Assembly (NCBI GenBank): GCA_001949185.1
Contig: BDGG01000002.1
Location: 465,783-529,782 of the forward strand
DNA length: 64,000 bases
Direction of reading: 5' to 3'
DNA from: Ramazzottius varieornatus
Lineage: Eukaryota; Tardigrada; Eutardigrada; Parachela; Ramazzottiidae
The translations under genes were made by a program, and so were the position numbers. Positions 34,702 to 46,000 of this stretch are shown one piece after another. Under the pieces are notes generated by a model that saw only the letters and a program-made list of their open reading frames with translations, had not been told where the DNA came from and ran no database searches. Within the stretch, counting starts at the first letter, position 1; the number at the start of each line of letters is the position of its first letter.

Positions 34702-36574
34702 ATGGGTAACTCCGTTGTCGTCCGCCGTTCTTTGCCATACTGTTGCTGTCCCGCGGTCAAGATCTCTCCGGCTGCCCTGGTCGACGAGATGGTCGTCATC
34801 AAGACTGTCCAAAATGGTCAGCAAAACCATGATGGACTAACACGGCCACCCTCAGTTGCAGCCAACACCGCAGTGTCCATAAACAGTATTATCCCCTTGA
34901 CGGCTGCTGCTGCTGCCACTGCCAGTCAGGTGAAGCTTCCGCTTTCTGATAGGAATGGGGTTTCGGTCAAACCAGCGGAGGCTGTTTCGACGGCTCCTTC
35001 CGCCGCGTACCTCAACCGTGCCTCGCTTTCCTCCCCTCTTCTCGACAGGTACTCGCGCGACAACTGCCCCATATGCTTGTTACTAATTGGGCTGGATAAC
35101 AGCGGGAAGACCAGCTTCCTGCAGAGCATGGCGCAACGTTACCCCAATAAAGCTCAAGGTCGGACGCCGCCTGCCCTCGACTTGAGTGACCCCAAACCCA
35201 CCATGGGCTTCTCCAAAGACGAAGTGCAGTACAAGAAACACCTGCTGCTTCTGCACGACCTGGGCGGTGCGAAAAATATCCGGCCTATCTGGAAAAATTA
35301 CTTTTCGGAGGCGCACGGTATTGTCCTCGTCGTTGACGGCTCTCTGCCAATAGACAGTCCCCGCTGGGACGAGCTGAATAAGATTTTCGAGGATCTGACG
35401 GCCAGCGAGGATTCCGGTCTTCAGTCCCGCCCTTTGCTCATTTTTCTCAATAAAAAGGTGGATACTTGTATCCTAAGTGGCATCTCAGCAAACAAACTCG
35501 ACAAAACCAATTTCCCAAGCGACGCATTCTTACACTAGCATTGGCATGAAGCGTGCGCCACTTTGAACGAAGATCCTGTCGAGTTGTCAAGTTTTTTACA
35601 AAAAGATCTTGTCGAGTTTTCTTTGACCAACTCTTGTCGCAGTTCAACTTTTGACCTTGGTCGAAAAAAGAGGGAAGAAAGAAAGAAATGGATTAATAAT
35701 CAAATAGACTGCTGACAGTAGTTTCTTAACAGTAGTTTCTTAACATTCCGATATCTGTCATTTTTCTACGAGATTTTGTGCCTGTCAATATAATTGTTTT
35801 CTTCGTTCTCTTCAGGATGTCAAACCCAGTATTGATTTGGACCAGTTTCGGACAAAGATGGATCAATTGCCGAATTTCATGGAGGAATATTCCATATCCT
35901 CACGGACATTTCCGGTATGCCTGCGGGAGAAGCAGCACATTGCCGGCATGAGTGGGCGCTCTCAGCTCTGCCACAAAAACATCGAAGAAGGTCTTCTCTG
36001 GCTGGTTCGCCACATCGAAGATCACTTTCCTTCACTGCACATGAAGGTCCAAGCTGACACACGTCAACAGATGCAGCGTGATGAATACCTACGCAAAGAG
36101 CGCGCTGCCAGGATGAAAGCTCTTCGTGAGGCTCAAGACGCCGAGGACGCCTTGGCTGCAGAAGGCTCCAGCAGCAACGTCCTGGGTTCGTCGCCCTTTA
36201 TCCCCTTGGAGAAGCACCTGCAACGCGTGGAACGCAGAAGGTCAAGCCTGCTCTCCTCCACAATGCCCACAGAAATGCCAAACAGCAAAAAGCGACATTC
36301 AGTGTCCATACCGTTACGCAGCTCAAGCATGCCCAGGGATCTGCATGCCCCAGCCGTGAGCAACCTTTCCGATGAATATCCGTCCTCTCAAGTCTTTCTG
36401 GATGAAGCTGTTGATGGCAAGCTCTTCCACAACCAGAGAAAGAATGGGAGTGTTAACGGTCAGAAAGTTGATGGTGATTTGATTTCTGACGATGGAAGAA
36501 CTCCCCAGCCACAGCGGAAACTGTCCCGTCCGCCCATTTACAGAAGAATGTCCCTACCATCGTCCAAGTTTTAG
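34702..36574 (+). CDS. ARL13B: ADP-ribosylation factor-like protein 13B
   Basis: ARL13B is a ciliary small GTPase that acts as exchange factor for ARL3 and shapes Hedgehog signalling. Two exons (34702-35457, 35816-36574) encode 504 residues, longer than human (428). The start MGNSVVVRRSLPYCCCP offers Gly2 for possible myristoylation and a Cys cluster for palmitoylation, which suits ciliary membrane targeting. A low-complexity 110-residue insert follows. The GTPase core has P-loop GLDNSGKTS, switch I TMGFSK, DLGG in place of DxxGQ (the typical ARL13B feature), IWKNYFSEAHGIVLVVDGS, and NKKD formed across the splice junction. After the GTPase fold come EEGLLWLVRHIEDHFPSL and a charged coiled coil (RKERAARMKALREAQDAEDA), as in vertebrates. 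The tail is Ser/Arg-rich. ATG 34702 was preferred to the upstream 34675 codon because of the MG-Cys motif. Confidence 0.92.
35465..35572. repeat. Palindromic GTGGCGCAC repeat, two units
   Basis: Within the single ARL13B intron: a left half-unit CTAAGTGGCATC, then a full unit AAGCGACGCATTC to GTGCGCCACTTTG. The flank CGATCCTGTCGAG-like sequence follows. Confidence 0.75.
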
Positions 36575-36866
36575 CAGACGTAAAGCTTAACTATTTTTAT
36601 AATCAAATTGCGTGTTACCCAAACGACGGTATTTTTCAGATCAATTTTATTCAGATTTTGCTGGTTGGCTTCTGGTTACTGGCTCCAGATTGCAGCGCGG
36701 AGGTCAAATCAAAAAATTTGCGATCAATCAAATTTTTCTGCCACATTTGTACAAAATGGATTTTTTCTCAAAAATGTTCGTTATGAGAATTCATTCGTGA
36801 AATACCGAATGCGATACATCGAATTGGGAAGCTAGTACTCCATAGCCAGCGCATGCGGCGCCATCT

Positions 36867-39800
36867 ATGGAAGGGTGTTCGCCCGAATGTAATGAGTACG
36901 TACTCGGACTCTCAAGTTGCAAGTACGACTTCTCGTATGGATTCGTGGGCCGGGACTTTCTACCTCGTGGTTCGGGTATTGTCACCAGAGTTCCGTTGGT
37001 TCTTCAACTTGTCCATACTCCGAAGAAGAGCAAAGGTAAACCTCGTTCTTGTTGACTGAAGAACTGGACATGCGTCTTGCCAACGCGCGGTGGGCCCAAG
37101 TTAAGTACTTTCTGCATTTATGTGGATGCAGATGGTGTGGAGGAATGGGGTCAATTTCTGCACAACCCCGGACAGAAGTTCACGGATTTTGACGAAATTC
37201 GAGGGGAGATCGACGCCCAAACGGCCGAGTTAGCTGGAAGTTCCGAGGTGAGACATGATTACAAATCGGAGCTCGGTAAACCAACTCCGTATGATGGTTT
37301 ACGCAAGTGGCGCATCTTGTCGATGTTCTTGGCCGAAATCGTGCACCCCCTGGGAAAAGCGAACGTTGGCAGTCTGTTTTCCCAAGTGGCGCACGTTTAT
37401 AGTGTCACTGGCCGAAAGGATGGGCCACTTGGGCAACCACTTGGGCAACTTTGTGGAGTTTGTTTGGCCAGGTCCAGAATGTTCTTGCGCTCATGCGATG
37501 CTCTGCTTTGCTAATGGAGTAGAATGACATGGAAGTCAGTCACCTTCTTTTACTTCTATCGACAGGATAAAGGTGTGGTGGACAAGCCCATCAATCTGAC
37601 AATCTATTCTCCGACCGTGGTCAACATCACGCTGGTCGACCTTCCCGGAGTGGTGACGGTAAGATGGCCTTCCCAACGATGATAACCTCAAGGGGAATAG
37701 TCACCCTTGTTCGGAGGTAGCGTTGGCAGTCGAGTCACTGTACTTGTCCTTCTTACAAAGGTTCCGCTGCCGACACAGCCCAAAGATATTGAAGCGCAGG
37801 TTCGCAGTATGATCTTGGATTATATCAGGCCGGAAAACGTCATCATTCTGGCAGTCACTCCCATCAACGCGGACATGGCTACGTCCGAAGCACTCAAATT
37901 AGCCAAAATCGTCGATCCCGAAGGTTAATTAAGTAGCAATATTCAACCAAGTTTGCTGTACGTGTACCTGACTTCAACTTGCCAGTTAAACTGGCCCTTT
38001 TTCTACGAGAACGTCTAACAAGGCCGTGGACGGCATCAGTGTCTTCGATGTTTGTGTAGAAATATCGTAGAAAAGAAGGCTGTGCAAGTGTTTGGTACCA
38101 GTTTCGAATGGTCAAAACTAGGGGGCGTTTTTGTTGTAGGCAAACGAACTTTGGCTGTTCTGACTAAGCTGGACCTCATGGATCCAGGGACGGACGCCAA
38201 CGAGGCTATGGCAGGCCATGTCATTCCTGTCAAGCTGGGCATCATCGGGGTGGTTAACCGATCTCAGCAAGACATCAAAGACAAGAAGGTTTGTCTGGTC
38301 GCAGCACCACCTTCTTCAGATCCGTCGTAATGTAATGCAAACTGTATGACTTGTTCGTGTAGTCAATCGAAGACTGCCTCAAGCAGGAAAAGAAGTTCTT
38401 CCTCGAGAAGTATCCTAACTTTGCAGCAAGAAGCGGGACGCCCTTCCTAGCTTGTAAACTGAATACAGTACGCGATGTTACATATTCCTGATAGGTCTCG
38501 TCAAGAACTCGACAAGATCGCTTTCCCAACTGGCGCACGTTTTTAGTCTTATTGGCTAGACGAATGCGCCACTTTGCCTGTAGCATTTCAGTTCAGTCAG
38601 TGGAAGACTGCGTCACTTGGAAGTCTTGTCGATTTTAGTTGTATTTCCAAGTGGCGCATGTTGTTATTGTTATTGGCTGAGCGGATGCGCCACTTTGGCA
38701 AAGTTGGACTGTTCTCCCGAGTGGCGTACGTTTACAGTGTTGTTGGTCGAGAGCGTGCGCCGAATGCAAAAACAAGGTGATGTTAACTGCCGCTTTTCCT
38801 CGTGCTCCTAGCTGTTGATGGGGCATCTGAAGGCCCACCTGCCCAAGTACAAGGTGTTAATCAACAAGAAGATTGCCGAGCAGGAGGAACTCTTGACGGC
38901 GCTTGGCGAAGAAATCCTTCCTGAAAACAAGCATAAGATGCTACGGGAGCTCATCAACAAGGTCGTCAAGGAGTTCTGCGGACGCATTGACGGCCAAGCA
39001 ATGCCCGATTTCGCTGAAGGCACTGCGGGCGATATGAAGCTGTCTGGTGGGGCCAAGATCAACCGGGACATATTCTACGGCTCCTTCAAAGAAGACCTTG
39101 ATGAGATCATTCCGTTAGCTGACGTGACGCAGTTTCACATTATCCAGATGCTGCGCTCAACCGCCGTAAGTTGCCTCTTCCTCTCAAGTCAGTCCCGCGG
39201 CCACTTTTCCCTGATACAGCATAGACGAATATGCTTTGCTTGTTGCAGGGTTTACAACCGCATGTATTTGTGTCGGACGAGGTCTTCATGAAACTGGCCA
39301 GGAAGGAGGTTGGGCGTTTGAGTAAACCCAGCGAGCGCTGCGTTGAGCGCGTCCATGATGAGCTGCGGACTTTGATCGAAAAGTACGGACCGGAATGCAA
39401 GGTACGAGTATCGGTATGTTTTTGGAACAGCAACTGCTAAACTGCCAATAAGGGAACTCTTCCTTTTAGCGCGATTTCGACCGTTTTCCGCGGTGTCGTG
39501 ACAAGATCATCGGCATCACGCAAGAGTTTGTGAGCAGGACGAAGAAGGACGCACTTCTGCTCGTGAAGGACCTAGTTAACGTAAGCTTTACTTTGGCCCA
39601 AGTTCTACCCACAGAAAGTCCAACTGTGTTTCTACGTCTGACTAATCTGGTGTTCGTTCAGATTCAGACGGGGTTCATCAACACTCGCCATAAAGACTTT
39701 CAAGAAGAAGCTGCCGTCTTGTTGAGCACACAGCAACGTCGTCGACTGGAACAGGAGGAGGCCAAGAAGGAAGCCGAACACGCCAAGAAAGACTGGGTCG

Positions 39801-40442
39801 ATGATGGCTATCATCCTAAGAGCTTTCATGCCATAGCGGCTATAAAAGCTCTGGGGGAAAAGCAGAAGAATCGGGGAGAAGGCAGCGGTGATGCTGACCG
39901 CTGGTTGGCAGAGGAACGCGAAATGGAAGATGGCGATATGATGCGCGAGCTGGCCCAGAAGTACTTCGGCATCGCCAGGGATGCTATCGAGGACGGCGTG
40001 CCCAAAGCCATTTTTCAGAAGCTGATTCAACCCGTCAAGGTACACGTACAGTAAGAACCGGACAAAAATTAATTCGCATCTTGAACTTCGTCAGTTGGCG
40101 CACAATGACAGTGATATTAGCTGCGAGAATGCGCCACTGGGAAACACCATCTAGCCGATCTTGGCTGTTTTCCCAAGTGACGCACGTTTCCAAGACGAGT
40201 ATCGATAAAGGGTTTCCGGCCATCTTTGATCAAAATCGCAAGTGACTGCAGATCTCATCCGTTTGTTGTAGAATGGCTTGCAGACAGAACTGTACGAGGA
40301 GCTAGTTGTTTCCGGACTTGGGACGGACTTGCTGGAGGAGACTGGCGACGCGGAAGCCTCTCGCAAGGAGGCCAAGCATACGTTGGAAGGCTTGTTGCAG
40401 GCTTTTGATATCATCCACGAAGTGCGCGAGTTCAACGTCTGA
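36867..40442 (+). CDS. DNM1L: dynamin-related protein, DRP1/DNM1L-like, with damaged P-loop exon
   Basis: DRP1 is a large GTPase that assembles round mitochondria and peroxisomes to split them. Exons 36867-37035, 37132-37247, 37566-37658, 37761-37923, 38140-38288, 38363-38467, 38812-39165, 39249-39401, 39470-39580, 39662-40039 and 40272-40442 give 653 residues. GTPase motifs present are [15 protein letters not shown] (switch I), [12 protein letters not shown] (G3), [17 protein letters not shown] and [13 protein letters not shown] (G4). The middle domain ([28 protein letters not shown]) and the C-terminal GED ([18 protein letters not shown]) are clear. The first exon lacks a normal P-loop: instead of GSQSSGKS it reads GLSSCKY in frame, and an alternative frame reads [14 protein letters not shown]. 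The usual 30-residue start before it is also missing. Either small indels destroyed the nucleotide site (pseudogene) or the assembly is wrong there. Confidence 0.88.
37303..37436. repeat. Palindromic GTGGCGCAC repeat, two units
   Basis: In DRP1-like intron 2. The second unit has AAGTGGCGCACGTTTATAGT facing ATGGGCCACTTGGG, with a reverse spacer (AGTGTCACTGGCCGAAAG). Confidence 0.8.
38510..38768. repeat. Palindromic GTGGCGCAC repeat, four units
   Basis: The longest tandem run in the window, in DRP1-like intron 6. Spacers alternate between reverse type (GTTATTGTTATTGGCTGAG) and worn forms. Linkers contain GTCTTGTCGA and AAGTTGGACTG. Confidence 0.85.
40088..40195. repeat. Palindromic GTGGCGCAC repeat, one unit and a half
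   Basis: CAGTTGGCGCACAATGACAG faces ATGCGCCACTGGG. A third arm, CCAAGTGACGCACG, has no partner. In the last DRP1-like intron. Confidence 0.75.
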
Positions 40443-41281
40443 GGTTGCCGCTTTCTTATTCTTTTTGGTCGTTTCCAAGATAGATGCTGTATGTTTTTCG
40501 TCTTACGGAATAGTCGGTCGTCGACTTTCCAGAAGCCTGGCTAGCCAGGCAAGCTTTCTTGTACTTTGGGTATTGAACTATGGGGAAGCGGAGTAATAGC
40601 GTGTGATCACAACACACATAGTGCGACGAACATTGGAAGAACGAAAATTCGCATTTTTGATAAACGTGTAATTTGATCATGGTTGGAAGGGATCGCATAA
40701 TCTGCTGCAGAGTGTATTGACACAGTTCTCCACTTTTCATCATGTTAGACAAAGCTCGCATGGCGCAAGTGCGCAAATCACGGCGAGGAGTATTGAGTTG
40801 GAGCGGGACCTTGTATCGGCATTACCATAACCTTATCATGGCTGGTCTCAACATCTGCCGGCATTGATACGCCATACGAGCCTCGTAAATGTCCAAACAC
40901 TGCGAAACAGCAATGGCCAAACAGGCAGAAAATCATTCTCATAGTGCAGAAGCTTAATCTGTGCGGAAATATGTCAATGAGAAAATGATCCTGTGCCTGG
41001 ATGGCCTATTAGAAAGCCACGACTAACTTCTGTCTTCGGTTTAGAGTATATATCTGCCAGTCGGCGACGGTCATGCCAAATTAGCTTTCCTCACGTTCGC
41101 CACCTTCAGCTTCATGAATTCACGTGCCTGAGCGACGTACATGCTCTATTGTCTTCGTCACCGAAGAATTTTCCGTCGTATGCTTTGCCATGACGCATGG
41201 CGTGGGAAAACCTCGAACGCATACACAATCCAGATGGATTTTGCTGTGAGAGCTCGAAAAGTAAACGCGACAAGATTGCTG

Positions 41282-41420
41282 TCGCAAGTGGCGCACGCTC
41301 CACAGTAGTTAGTGCTAGAAGGTGCGCCACTTGAACAGACGATCTTGTCGAGTTTGCTTGTTTTCCCAGGTGGCGCACGTTTTCGGTGTTGCTAGCTGGC
41401 AGAGTGCGCTACTCAGGAGC
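41282..41420. repeat. Palindromic GTGGCGCAC repeat, two units
   Basis: AAGTGGCGCACGCTCCACAG to GTGCGCCACTTG, then AGGTGGCGCACG to GTGCGCTACTCAG. The linker GATCTTGTCGAGTTTGCTTG is the complete consensus form. Confidence 0.9.
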
Positions 41421-42338
41421 ACCCGTGTTTCATTTGAACGGCGATCCAGCCTTATCTAGCAGATAGGCAAAAGAATAGCAGAAACCACCGGCGAAACAAG
41501 ATCTCTCTCGTTTTTGAAGCAAAAGCTTAGTATAGATATTCAACGTGGTAATACTGCCTCTGTTCTCGGGACCTTATCTAGTCAAAGATGTTCGGAGATC
41601 TATTCTATTGTCGATGTCAATAACCGAGATTTTTAGCTGATTTGAATTGTTTTATTGTTTTGGGGTCTGGTTCTACTGGGCCTCTTTATGCTTTTGCAAA
41701 TTGGCTTGCGTTTTGTGCATGGCTGTAATTTAAATACTGAATACCTTTAAGAAGTTCGTGATTGGTACTGAGCAAGGAAGCGCAACTGGCTCGATGACGC
41801 CATGAGTGCAAACGCTGATTATTACGCAGAAACGGCTGGTCGGTTCAGTTCCGCGATGACGTCATGTGCTGGGATTTACAGTGGTGCAGTGCAAAGATGC
41901 ATCTGTAGACAGCTTATGGTGATTGAACTGCAGTCTCCACCCTCTCACTCACGTACCATTCAGAACGATCTGCAAGTCAAGCCTCCCCATGGACTTGCTA
42001 CCACGGATATCCTGTCGGGCGTTCACGATGGAACAGTGGTTTAACTTTATAGGCCATTTGTACAGGAGAGCTGTCTCTCTGCGACGTTGTACAAAAGTAA
42101 AAGTGCGGTAAAGCCTGGCCATGAGATATATCTGATGGGTTTCCTGGCTATCTCTGACGCAAAAGTAGTTTGCCTCCATGCTGCACCAGTCAAAGTCGCG
42201 CGCGCAAGCAAAGTTTACAGTTTGATGAAGTGTTGGTTTGTGTACGTAGCTGCCATCGACGGAGCCCACCAGCTTCGCACACACTTTCTGCCAACGTCGG
42301 CCCAATTCGGAGCTGAACCGAGCTGAGGAGGCTTTTCT

Positions 42339-42367
42339 GGCAACGCAACGCAACGCAACGCAACGCA
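42339..42367. repeat. (AACGC)n microsatellite
   Basis: About six uninterrupted copies of a 5-bp unit (CAACGCAACGCAACG). Open frames over it are simple-repeat artefacts. Confidence 0.9.
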
Positions 42368-43095
42368 AGCTTTTCCCTCGTTCTTGAGAAGAGGCATGCT
42401 TTGATGCCGAAAACCCTCAACTGGCGCAAAACATCCTTCTGCCCAGCTTTGCTTATTCGGTGAATATTAAATTCCCCCCAATAGATTCCCCGCCATGTTT
42501 ATTTGAATCAACCCACTTTCTAATCCAACTTTTCCGACCCGGGAAACCTCCACTTCAGTGATAGGTTTCTTTCCCGCAAGCCGAAAACCCATCCACCGAA
42601 ATATCTTCATCCATCCATCCATGCGGATAGCTCTTTGAGGAACTCTGATCTGCCGATATCTTTCCATCGGGAATCTTTTAATGCGTGGGATTGTTTTCAG
42701 CGGTGTAAAAGGAGCTGATATGGGCGGGTAATTGGCCAGCTGTCTTGCCCGAAATAATCATTGCGTTACGCGTACTGCGGACTAGTCCATTTCACTGTAA
42801 TCTGCTGCCGGGAGCAATGGTGTCGAATTGCCTTTGCCCTGGTTCGATAATCGCCCGTGGAACCTGTGCTGATTACCTAGCTTCGTGGCGAGGACATTAC
42901 TGTTGTTGCTGCTCAGGTACGGGTACGAGTACTACCAGGGACTTTGCAGCTCATCCTAATCGATTATGCCACGGCGAGGACGATTATTGCCAGCTTTAAC
43001 TGTCCTTTCTCCTCCTTTGCATTCTTCACTTTTGTGGCGGCACTCCCCAGGGAAGCCGCTACCGGAAGTCCCTTTGCACAAAGGCCGGGCTTTGT

Positions 43096-46000
43096 ATGGA
43101 CCAACAAGAGCTGCGGACTTATGCATACGGCAATCTCTCCCTTTCCTCCACCACTGCTGCCGTCCCACCTTTGAATTATGATGACGACAGTGCAGCCGCT
43201 GTGAATCAATCAATTGCCGCCCAGATTGTCATTGCCTTCTTATTGACCGTCTTTATCCTGGTTGCCATAACCGGAAACATCCTCGTCTGTATTGCCATCT
43301 ACACTGACCGCAACCTCCGCCATATCGGCAACACTTTCACCGCCTCACTAGCTGTGGCCGATCTCCTCGTCGGTCTAATCGGTAAATGACTTCATTGGCG
43401 GCAACACATTGATTTTCGTTACGCCCTTATAGCTCTTGTACAACATCCTCTCAATTCCCTAAATGGTCACATGACAGAGCCACCTCAAAACACACAAAAC
43501 CGCATACTCATGCCGAAACTTATGCGTCCTGGGCAGACTCTCCAAGTTCAATTTCCCAAGCAGCGCACGCTTCCAGCTAACAACCCTGAGAAAGTGCGCC
43601 ACTGCGGAAAGCATCAGACTCGTCAAGATCGTTCTTCCAAGTTGCGCAAGTTTCCATCCAATAACACTGATGACCAGCGCCACTTGAGCAAACACTCAAA
43701 TAATCCGAGATGTGTTCCTAAGTCGCGCACCCATTCCACCAGTAACTCTGAGAATGTGCGTCACTTGGAAAAGTAAAACCGAACGATGGGCTCAGGGACG
43801 ACGAAATCTTCGGTGAATTAAGTACGAGATATCATACGATTGAGCCTAATGACATTATTAATTTTCCTTTCCCTGTTCTTGAGTTAGAAAATACGTCAGT
43901 GAAGAAAAGACATTGGAAAGTGTGGCATGTTTGACAAGCAATTTATCGGCGACAGCGAGTGAGACGACTGATATGTCAACACACGCTGCGGAGATCTTTC
44001 CGTGTTGGATTATTAATAGTCCCTCTCAATATTGGAGGCCACAATTCCCGTTCGTTAAGCGCCTAATGGTAAATGGCTCTCAAGAGAAAAGGCGCATTTA
44101 CCCCCTTGAACATTACCCCTGACATGATAATCCGTCCGGAAGCTACTTCATCCACACTTTGACACGCTTTCCAATGATATTCTATCGTCTGCTCTGTCTT
44201 TTCTCGGTACTATGGACAGTGATGCCACTGGCTCTCGTCAACGATCTCTTGGGCTACTGGACGCTCCCACAGCTGCTCTGCGGAATTTGGATCTGTTTCG
44301 ACATTATGGGCTCAACTGCTTCGGTAAGATACGCGGTCATGACAGCAGTTGTCCGAGCCTGTTTCTCCCAAACCGATCAACATGCAAATTGGTCCCTCAA
44401 CTGCTGTTTGACAATTAATGACCATCATGGAGAACTATTTGTCTATCCATCACCAAACTGTCAGTACCCTACTTTATCAACCGTGCTTGCTCGAGCGAGA
44501 AAAACGAGACGGGTGTCTTTTTCGTGCTCGAAAGCTGAGTTAGCTTCCTTGTCGTCACGTCCCACCGGCGAAGCTTTTGTGACTTCAAAAAGGACGGGCA
44601 TTTTTTTGACAAAAGCACCACATTAACTTGATTGTGTATCAACTACTGCACGTCACACATAGAACCTAAGCTAACAAACTGGCCAATTTTGATATTCCAA
44701 GCGGCGCATAACCTCAGTTCATAACAATGTCACCTTGCGCCACTTGGGAAATCAATCAAAGTTTTCAGATCGTTTTTCTAAGTGGCATTCCCCTTCGGCC
44801 AATAACACCAAAGACGTGCGCCACTTGAGAAAGCGATGAAACTCGGCAAGATCGAACCTGTAAGTGGCGCAGGCTTCCAGTCATTAACACCGTTAGCACG
44901 CGCCATTTAGGAAAACGGTCTTGTCGAGCTTATTTTCCGGGCTCTCAAATAGCAGGTGACGTCTGGGGAAATTCTTTTATTCGTCAAAAGATTCCCGAAC
45001 GATTTATTGCATGGTTTTTCTCTGGGCGAAATGTAACAGCACAATAGATACAGGGTCTTTGATATCTTTGCCATGGTTCGCTGCGTCTATTCCAAGCCCG
45101 TGTTGACATGTGCGGTGTCTGTGAAAATTAAAAAACACCCTTGTGTGTTGTGCCCTTGTCAAAGAGAGAAGGAAAAAGTGCCGAGCTTGCAGAAGAAAGA
45201 CAATTATCCAAACACAAGTGAATTATCAATTGCCACAAGAATTATTGCAAAAGCCACTAGAAAAGAAAGCCTAGGGCTAGCTGCATTTGATAAGGTTAAA
45301 GTCCTCCTTTTGTTACCACAAAACAAGCCGCACACGCCGTTCATCTATGCCCGTTTCTTTTCCCAGGCAGTTACGTATGCACTGTACGTGAAGTGTATCC
45401 TTTCGGTCTTAAATTTGGTTCGCGAAACCAGACTTTTTCGAGGTTTGAGCGTTGTTTACAAAGCCTGGAGCCCTTCGGCGTTCGACAAAGCGCTACCGGG
45501 ACTTTTCACATTATGCATGATTAGTTTTCCACAGAAGACTGATGCCAGTCTACGTCATATCACATAATAGAGCGTAAAGATATGAGATGACAGAAGTAAT
45601 AATTATGCCTGTACTAGTGATTGTCATATTCATTTCCTTCCGGCAATTAGCAAATCGAATTTTTGTTAGCTCCAGTTTCGAAGACCATATTGCAAAGAAG
45701 AGCCTTCATTATCTACAATGGAATTATGGCCAGCACGAGCTTTCACCAAACCTTCGCGCCAGACGGGACCTGGACAGCCACACAAGATCATATTTCAAGT
45801 GGCGCCTTTTTCCAGCCGTTACCGCCGAAAACATGCGCCAGTGGGGAAAACATGCGAAACAGAAGAGGTCATTCAAGGTGGCGCAGGCTTTCAGTCAATA
45901 ACAGTGGCAATATGCGCCATCTGGAGAGGCAATCTTGTCGAGTTTATTTACCAAGCTTCGAGATGAGAAACGGCTTTTTACGACCAACCTTCCGAAAGCC

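Larger units (their letters stand above)
40443..43095. other. Intergenic between DRP1-like and dopamine receptor genes
   Basis: No gene is recognised in 2.6 kb. It holds one palindrome cluster (41282-41420), a pentanucleotide array and a CATC run near 42609-42622. The receptor promoter is expected towards the right end. Confidence 0.45.

Noticed and set aside
38510-38768. Regular-looking repeat-spacer pattern that could suggest a CRISPR array
   Set aside because: The genome is eukaryotic, spacings are irregular, spacers are conserved instead of unique, and no cas genes are present.
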